Assembly (NCBI GenBank): GCA_900547035.1
Contig: URFM01000004.1
Location: forward strand, 1 to 64,000
Reading direction: 5' to 3'
Source: an uncultured Clostridium sp.
GTDB taxonomy: Bacteria; Bacillota; Clostridia; Lachnospirales; Lachnospiraceae
Length of the DNA: 64,000 nt
The notes beneath the pieces were generated by a model. It was not told where the DNA came from. It did no database searches and saw nothing but the letters and a program-made list of their open reading frames with translations. The translations under genes were made by a program, and so were the position numbers. This document shows, in pieces, positions 9,001-18,000 of the stretch. The stretch's first letter is position 1. Each line of letters starts with the position of its first letter.

Positions 9001-12000
9001 CGGACCCGCCTGGTCCGGCGCTTCGTTACCACATCGCTTCCGTCGGAGTAGACTGTGTGCTCCTCAAAGGTGTAAAGCCCGTTTTCTTCCAGCTCATCGA
9101 TTTTCGGAATCAGCTGCTCCTTGCCGGTGGCTGCAAAACGCAGCACCTCCTTTCCCGTCTCATCCAGCATAACGACCTCGTTTTTCAGGACAATCCTTCC
9201 GCGGATGGTGACTGCCCCTATGGTATCCTCCTGGATGTTCAAGTCATCTCCCTTGACGTAATCCACCTTTACCATGGTCATCTCATTGGAGATTCCCCGG
9301 ATGGACCGGCCGCTTTTGGAAACGTTAAACAGCACCGGCTTCATCAGGGTGTAGCCTTTGGGAGCCGCCTGTTCCACCAGAATATAGGTCTTTCCGGCTG
9401 TCAGCCCCTCCAGCAGATGAGGCCCGCCATTGCTGCTCCACTGCTCAAAGAGATTCTCCTCCTCATAAGTATAAGTTCCGTCCTCTCCCATCCGGGCCTC
9501 GTAAACCGCCAGAGTGGCTCCCTTCACAAAGGCCCCGTCTGTTCCGGCGTCATTTAACTGGTCAAAATCCTTCTTTTCAATCCGGATTCTGGTAGGACTG
9601 TTTTCCACAGAAGTTTCATAGAGCGCATACTCCGCTTCCGGATTTTCCCGGTAATCGCCGTCTCCGTCAAAGGTGAAGGTGAAAATCCGGGGATTGGCTG
9701 CGAAACCGTCCGGCGGCGTAACTTCTTTCAGCTTGTAGGTGTAGGCTTCCACGCTTCCGTCCGCTTTGACCGCTCCAACGGGAAGGGCTTCCACAGATAT
9801 CGTTCCATTGGTATCCGATATGGTAATTGGAAATCCCTCCACCCGTTTTCCGGACCTTTCATAGGCGCAAAGCTCAAATACAGCTCCTCTCAGAAGTTTT
9901 CCGTCCTCATCGGTTTTTTGGACCGCCAGCTTTCCCTTTACCGGCTGATTGCTCCCCCGGATTACCTGGGCCGTTCCGTCTCCTCTGTAATCAATCCGCA
10001 CCGGCTTCATGGCCTGATAGTAAGCCGGGGCTTCCTCCTCCACCAGGTAATAAACGCCGTCCTCCAGTCCGTAAATCACATAAGGCTTCAAATCTCCAAT
10101 CTCATAGCCTGCCGGAATCCGGCCATTGATTCGGTCCGTTTCCGTATAAACGCCGTCCGTTCCGGAAACCCACTGTTCCAGCAGATATTCCGCTTCCTGC
10201 ACGCACTCGCCTTTTAAGTCAGCCCGGTACAGAGCCAGCTTCGCCCCGGGAAGCTCCTTCCCTGTTTCCGAGGACACCTTAGACAAGGCCAGATGCTTTC
10301 GCTCGTTGAAAACATCGTGCAGCTGCACATCCACCGTCTCTTCCACCTTCACGGCCACCGGCTCCGCCTTGGCGTACCCTTCCGGCGCCCTGGTTTCCAC
10401 CAGCACATACCTGCCGCCCACAGGCAGGTAATCCATCCGGTAACGGCCGTCCGCCTCCAACCATGCATTGGCATAGGCGTTTACCTGGGGCAGGGTATGA
10501 TAGTTGAACTTGTAATCATATGCAAATTCCGTGCCGTTATAACGCACATCGGCCAGCACCTTCTGTCCGGTTTCCTCCATCGTCAAAGTGATTTTTGCCA
10601 CATCCGGATATTTCGGTCCGCTGACTGCTGCTTCCACTGATTCGATTTTCGACACCTTCGCCGTCCGGACAGCCGCCCACTTTAGCTCCAGCTGTTCTCC
10701 AATCATTTCCTCATAGGCAGCCTTAAATCCTTCCCGGTCCTCATGGCTCATACTCTCCGGAAATATCGCTGCATCCTCCTCAACCACAATCCTGGAACCA
10801 TCCTCCAACAGCCACACATTGGAGTCCCTGCTGCTCCGTCTTGCGCTCCGGCCTGCGGACCAGGAAAATCCGGTCCCCTTGACGCCGTAAGCTTCATACA
10901 TGCGTTCAAATTCCAGAGTAAAGCCGGTCAGGTGATTGTCCCCGGAGGTATTGGCGTAGTCCTTCAGATTGATGTTCTCCGTATAGTCGGAGGCGCCCCC
11001 GCTTACCCAGCTGTCAATCTTCTGGTTCTCCTGGTACTGTGGGATTCCGTCCTGGTAAAGGATTTCCCCGTTCTCATCTGTTTTGGCTGCATAGATGGTA
11101 AACTCCGCTCCATTTAAGAGCTTCCGTTCCGTTCCCTCTATGGTGTATTTTTCAAAGGCAACCTTGGTATGGTCGTCCATCATCCGGATGCTGACAATCT
11201 CCTCCTGATTTTCCACACGAACATAGACCGGCTGGGACTTTACAAATCCTTCCGGCGCGGAAAGTTCCTCCAGGATATACCATCCTGCCGGGATGCCCTC
11301 CAGATAAACAGGCCGCGCCCCCGTAGTCCAGACCGCCGTCAATTCCCGGAGTTCTCCTGCCCTGCTGTCCGTGGTCTCAAAGCGCAGGGGATTGTCCGAA
11401 AGCTTCACCAGACGGTATCTATCCGGTTCACCGGCATCCATCTCCATCCGGGCCGGATAGAGGGCAATCCGGGATCCGGATAACTGACTGTTGCTGTAAT
11501 GGGCCGGCCCCTCTGCGCTCTCTCCCGCCGTCCGGTAGTTTCCTTCCCGGCCCTTCTGGTCCATATCCAGTACCTTCACCTGACTGGCTGCCGGGCCGTC
11601 GATTTTTTCAATATAAATCTTCGTGGTATCATCCTTCACCTCCACGCTCTTGATTTCGGCAGATTCCTCCACCGTGACGCCCACAGGCTCCGCCTTGACA
11701 TAGCCCGACTGCCAGGGAGCGGAAATCTCTTCCAGGATATAGGTTCCCGCCGGAAGGCGTTTCAGCAAATCCGGCTGCCCCGCCGTTTCTTCCGTGTCAA
11801 AGGGGTCGTTGGGCGTCCGGTCCGAGGTCATCCAGGTGTTTTCCAGAATGTAGCTTTCCCCCAGCCGGTGATACAGCCTGTCCTGGGTCTGAATCTCCAG
11901 GCTGCTCTTTCCATCGTACAGGTCGTCCCGCTCATCCAGGGCATAGGCCGCCCGGTTGTACTCTTCCAGATTGTCGGAATCCTTGTAGCGGACAAAATCC

Positions 12001-15000
12001 CCGTTCCGATCGTAAATTTCGCTCCCCTTGTCGTAGGTTTCCCCGCTGCGCTGATAATACAGCACCAGACCGTGCTCGTCGTAGACAGGACTCATGTACT
12101 TCAGGAAATCTCCGTTCCGGATATCCATCAGGATTTCCCCGTTCAGATTTTGGCCCTGGCTGTTGGTTTTTACCGTCTGCTCCTTATGGCTCTCCTCCCC
12201 ATTTTCCGATTCCCAGGAGCCGTTGAGAAAACCGGATTCCTGATGTTGGTAGGATGGCTTTTCACTGTCTTCTATCTCCTGCCCGCTCTGGTTGATGGGC
12301 TCAATCACTGTGTTCTCGCCGTACCCCTCTTTATTTTCTCCAAGGGTGGCAATCCGGGATGTGGTAATCTTGTCCCTTGCGGTCACATTTCCATTTTCAT
12401 CCCGATGCACCTCCACCGGCCACACCAGCACCCGGTCCGCCCTGTGCGTGCCCGCCTCATCCGTCACCGGCTCCAGCACATAGGCCATGCCGGTGTAAGG
12501 GTCCACCATAGCGTCCCGGCGGCCCTCTGCGTCCAGGTGGTAAACACGGGTTCCCTCGCCCATCTTCCAGGTATGGCGGCTGTTCTTCCACTCCATCCGG
12601 GCAAAATCTCCTTCCAAAATCTTGCTGACGGAATTGTAGGAAAGCTTGCTTAAGTCTCCGCCCACGAATTCCAGATAGGCCTGCCCGCCCTTAAAAGCGT
12701 AAATGGAGGGCTCCCGGTCGCTCTTGCGGTGGTTCTGCATATCCGACTGAACCTGTTCCACCGGTATTTTCTCATGGTCCTTATTCCAGCCGTACAAAAT
12801 ATCCCGGCCGTCCACCCGCTCCGTCCAGGTAATAGAAAGGGAGTCCAGGTCATAGTACAAAATGTCCGTATCCGGCCGCTCCACCCTTCCCTCCTTCCAC
12901 ACATATCCCTTTTTCGTCACCGGCCTTCCGTCCTCCCCAGTGCCGACCACATAATCCTCCAGAATCTCTTTTCCATTCTCATCCGTCTCCTTCACCAGCT
13001 CGGTCTTTTCCCCGGCATAGCCCTTCCTGACAAACAATTCCAGCACTGTTCCCGTATTGCTGCGGTTCACCGTCAGACCTTCATAGGCGTGGTCCTCCGT
13101 ATCTCCGGAAGGGGTCAGTTCAATGGCGTCAAACAATGTCATCCGGGCCCCGGCCACATAAGGATTGGCGTCATCATCCGTATCCCTGGTCCTGGTCACA
13201 TAGCCGTACCCGGCAAAATGACCGTCCTCCCAGACAATTTCTACCTGCTCCCCTGCCTCCTTCAGCGCCTGCAGCCGCTCCAAAGTTCCCTTCGGATAGG
13301 CATATCCCAGATAAACCCCATTGGAATAGGCGTACTCCAGCTGCGGGTTTCCTCCGATTTCCGTCAGACTTCCATCCACCCGCTCCCCAATCCGGAAGGT
13401 CACCTCTCCCGTTTTTTTCAGTTTCTCTACCTGAAGCTTAATCGGCACATTCTCCACGTAGATTTGGGCCACATCTGCCTGGACCTGTGACTCGTTTTCT
13501 TTCTCCTGACCGCCCTCTGCCCCTTTCTCATAGACAGCCGCGCGGACTCTCTGGTCCTTGCCGCCTTCTTTATAGTAGGTTACCTGGTCGGAGTACACCT
13601 CAATGGCAATGGGAGCTGTCCGCACATAACCTCCGGGAGGAATCTCGCACAGCACGTAAACGCCTGCTCCCAGAGGCTGGGGCGTTTCCAGATAGCCGGC
13701 GGCCTGGCGGCGGTACGCATTTGGAGCTTTATCGGTATCCTCGTCCTTCATGGAGATGTCGCCGATGGTGGAAAAGGCCTCAAACTGCCCCACATCCTTT
13801 CCCTGCCCGTCGGACATGACGATTTTATCCTCCTCATGGCAGACCGGAGTTCCGGCTTTTACGACACCGGAATAGAGCGTACCGGCTCCCTCCTCATCCC
13901 TTATCAGACTTTCAATGTGTTCCGCCCCCATAGCCTTCAAAAATTCCTCGCTTCCCCGGATGGTGGTATCTTTCTCATAAAACAGTACCTGTCCGGTGGT
14001 CTCGTCCCGTTCTGCCCGGTAGAGCATAAACAGGGCGCCGTCGTGGAGAAGGTTCTCGTGGGTTTCACTGTCCAGCTTCTCGATCCGCAGCTTGGCGGAA
14101 TAAAAACGGTTGCGGTAAGCGCCGTCCGCGTATCCCTCCAGCCCAGATGGAACATACTGCTTCTCATCTTCCGGCTCCGCCACGGAATAAGGCACCAGCA
14201 TCGGAGCATATAGGCCGTCATAAGCCGTCTGAACCCCCTGCGTGGCAGCGGCGCTGCGGTAAACTGCTCCGCTCTCCTGTCCAAACCGGATAGTTCGGGC
14301 CATTCCGCCCTGCTCGGATACGGAACCATAGTGATAGCGCTTCTCAATCCCGTCTGTCTCGTAGGCTTCCCCGTTGGCCGTTGTCAGCCCCTTGTTCCCA
14401 TCGTCCGCGTAATAATGACTGCTGTCATTGGCGCCCTGGTCTTTCCTCAGGGCGGTTCCAAATACCTGGTGAATGGGATTATAGTAATCCTTCAGAGGGT
14501 CATACTCCTCCTGGGTGATTCCGAATCCCCGGTAGTCATAGCTTCCGCCCTCATAGGAAATCCTTCCGGTCAATTTGTCCGGCTCCAGGCCGTACTTGTA
14601 GACCTCAAAGCTGCCGCTGTTGTTGTGGGCGCGGATAACGTACTGCCGCTCATCGCCTCCCCGGCCGTTCCACTCCTCTCCGAAACGGATGGCATATCTT
14701 CCCGCCTGTGTGGTCAATGCCATTCCGGCGTCGTACTCATATTCCCGGCTCAGCGTTCGGTCTTCGGAAGTTTCCGTTCCCTCTTCATAGACGGCGGGGA
14801 CCATCACCTCTTTGGGCCGGTCAATCCGGTAATGCTTATTAAGGAAGTCGTTAAAGGCCTCCTGGTCCTTCCCCACATATTTGGGCTGCTCCTCTGTGAC
14901 CACATAGGTTCCGTAGGGCAGATAGGAGGATAATCCATAGGTATACGCTCCTCCGTCCAGGTCGGCGGACAGGGTCGTCCTGTCCCCGTCTGCCCCGCCG

Positions 15001-18000
15001 CCTGCTCCGCTGTCCCAGGGGATGGCGTAAATCTCATCCAAATCATAGTTGAAGAATGGCTTTAAATAGTTGTAAGCCTTCGCCAGGGCAGCATTCAGGG
15101 CCTCGTCGTAGAGCTCTTCGGTATAACGGCCCTTCTCCTTCCCTTCATTTTCATTCTGGCCGTTGTCCGCCACCAGCTTCGCTGTCTCGTCATCCAGATA
15201 CCAGGCGATGGCGAACTGGCGCACCTGGTCGGAAGCTTTGGCGTTGTTCTCCGCATATGCGCTGCGGTTTGCCTGATTTCCCAGAGGTTTCCAGGAGGTG
15301 TAGGTCTGGTTTTTGTCGTCCCATTTGTCCACATTAGCCACTTCCAGAGCGTCGAAGAACTTCTCGTAGTTGTATGTCCGGACCGTAATGGGGCTGCCCC
15401 CATTCTCTTCCTGCTGTTCCACCGTCTCCAGGATTCTGGTATATCCCCGATTCTGCCGGGACCGTATGGCGTCACTTTTTGCCACATCCTTATTCTTGCC
15501 CCGATAGCTGTACAGAGCGTCATTCGGCAGCACTCCCACGCCCTTTTCCGCGATGGATGTATCGTAAGGCGTTTTCCACGCGGCGTTGGTATCTGCCGCC
15601 TCTGGATCCTGATAATCAGAAAGGGTATTATTGCCGTTCGCGCTGGTCAAATTGGAGCCTGTGTGATGGTCCGCTTTTGTAAAAAGCTTTGGTACATTGG
15701 TCTTTTGAACCGTCCCGTTATCGGAATGAAGCGGAAAATCGGGAGAAATAACCTCCGTATAGCTCAGCTCATTTCCATTCCGGTCCAGCCAGGTGATAGT
15801 TCCCTCCTCGTCCCGGTACAGCCGCTCCAGGTTGCTCTTTAAGTAGGCCTTAAAGCGGAAGTTCGCGGCTTTTTGGATTTCTTCCACCTGGTATGTATTA
15901 TGGGCGTAGCTTCCATCTGGTTCTGTCCGGATATTCTTTGCCACCTTGATTTTCTGCCGGATGGGGCGCTGGTAAACAACCGCCGGGGCCGTCCCCGTAT
16001 TTCCATCCAGAATCACCGTCCGGCTGTCCTGATTTCCCAGAGAAATATTGACCAAATAACTGCCTTCCGCCGCCATGGAAGGAGCGGCGCCGGTGTTGAC
16101 ATGCTTCGCCGCGTACTGGCCCGGAAGCTGACCATTCACCTGGCTGACCCCGTAGGTAATTTCAAAATTCAGGATTCCATCTTCCGGAATCTGCTCCTGC
16201 TTTACATGGATTACATAACGGCTGTTTGCGGCGTCGTAGGAAATCTGCGCAGCGGGAAGCTTCTGCTCCTGCTTTTCCTCTATCGTCACCGTCTCTTCCA
16301 CCCTTTCATAGCCGGAAATATACCGCTGGGTGGCAACGGATCCGTCCTCATTTAACAGGTCGTCCCCCTCCTGGTAAATCCAGTAGCTTTCCCCCATCAC
16401 CTCCTGATATTCCAGCTGTTCCAGGTCCTCGTACAAGCTGACGGAATCCGCGTCAGGGACCAGAACCTTTAAGGAAGCTTCCGTCAGAAAGCCGGTTTCA
16501 TTTTCCTGATACCGGGTCAAATCCTTTCTCTCATAAGGCACATAGACGAATCCCTCGCTGCCGTCCATATCCAACGGCTGCTTTACCAGAATCCGGTCAT
16601 GCTGCTCATCGTAAAGGCAATCCGGCTCTTCGCCTCCCTGCACGTAAGAATAGCGCAGAACTCCGTACCAGCCGTCCTCCCCCTGGATTACATCCTCCAG
16701 GTAAACCGCGTTAAAAGCCGTCAGCTCCTTAAGGGCGGCCGTCAGATCTTTAGCCCACTGAGTTTTCGTCTCTCCCTCCATCCAGATTCGCTTCCAGGGC
16801 GCCCCCAAAGAGGGTCTTTTGTAAACTTTTCCCAGATCTATATTCGTCTGCATCAGAAATTCCATCATGGAATATTCATCATCGGCCCCCAGAACCGGCG
16901 GCTCCACGGCAAAATAATTCCTGGGATAAACCGTCCGGTACTGAGGCAGCGATTCTGTGACCGCCGTTACCTCCCGGCTGTCCCCATTTGGAAGCGCTAT
17001 CACATCTCCCAACTGGGCCGCAACAGGCTTTCCTTCAATCATGACCCGGTTTCCTGCCACAGCCTTCTGATTTCTCACCGACCAGATAGGCTTCTCGTAG
17101 CTCATGGTTTCCTCTTTTTTCACCATCTCGTAGGTGCTGACCTGGGGAAGGCATTCTTCCGGCATACCATAGAGGTAAATATCGTAACCCTGCTCCCCGA
17201 TTTCCCTGCTCTCCGCCGTCAGCAGATTGCCTGTGTACTGTTCATTTTCCGTCCATCCCTTCAGGGTGACGCTTCCCTCCACCGCCTCTCCTCCGTGCTC
17301 CATGGCGTCCTTGTTGGTTACCGAAGCGTTTTTTCCATAAACAGACAGCTCATAGCCCTCGCTTCTGGACAGCTCCTTGATATAATAATCTCCCGCAATC
17401 AGCGGCCGCCCAATCCAGCAGTTTCCGTTGCCCGACTGGTTGTCCTGGACCTCAAAGCTTACTTCCTGATTGGACGACAGGCGGCGGTATCCTCCATCCG
17501 TCCCGCCCCCGGATTCCTTGATTCTAAGAGCTCTTCCCTCTTTGTCATGGCCCGCGAACTGCTCATTGTCCTGATTCAGGGCTACAGAGTCCGCCTCTCC
17601 TATATACAGGTTCTCCGGCCCGTCAAAGGAAAGGTCCGTCCGCTTCTCAATGGAGCCTGTTTCATAATTGTAGGTACTGCCAGGGGCTTCCGTGTAGGCC
17701 ATAAAGGAGCCGTTTCCATCCCGGTCCGTGGCGGCCACGGCCGTCAGGTCATTTTGATGGTAAACGATGCCCGTCTTTCCGTCCGGGTGGACAAGATCGC
17801 TCCTGGCAAATAAGCCGTAGACGGCTCCCTCCAGCGTCCCGTCTCCGTTGGACTGTCCATAGGCGTCATAATCTTCATCCCGGGTCAGGTCCAAGTCCTG
17901 CTTGTTAAAGTGGATTTCTCCTTCCTGCCGATGGTCGTAGACGATGAACGTCCAGTCAATGATATTGGAAGCATTGGGTACGATGGTGTTGGCCTGGCTG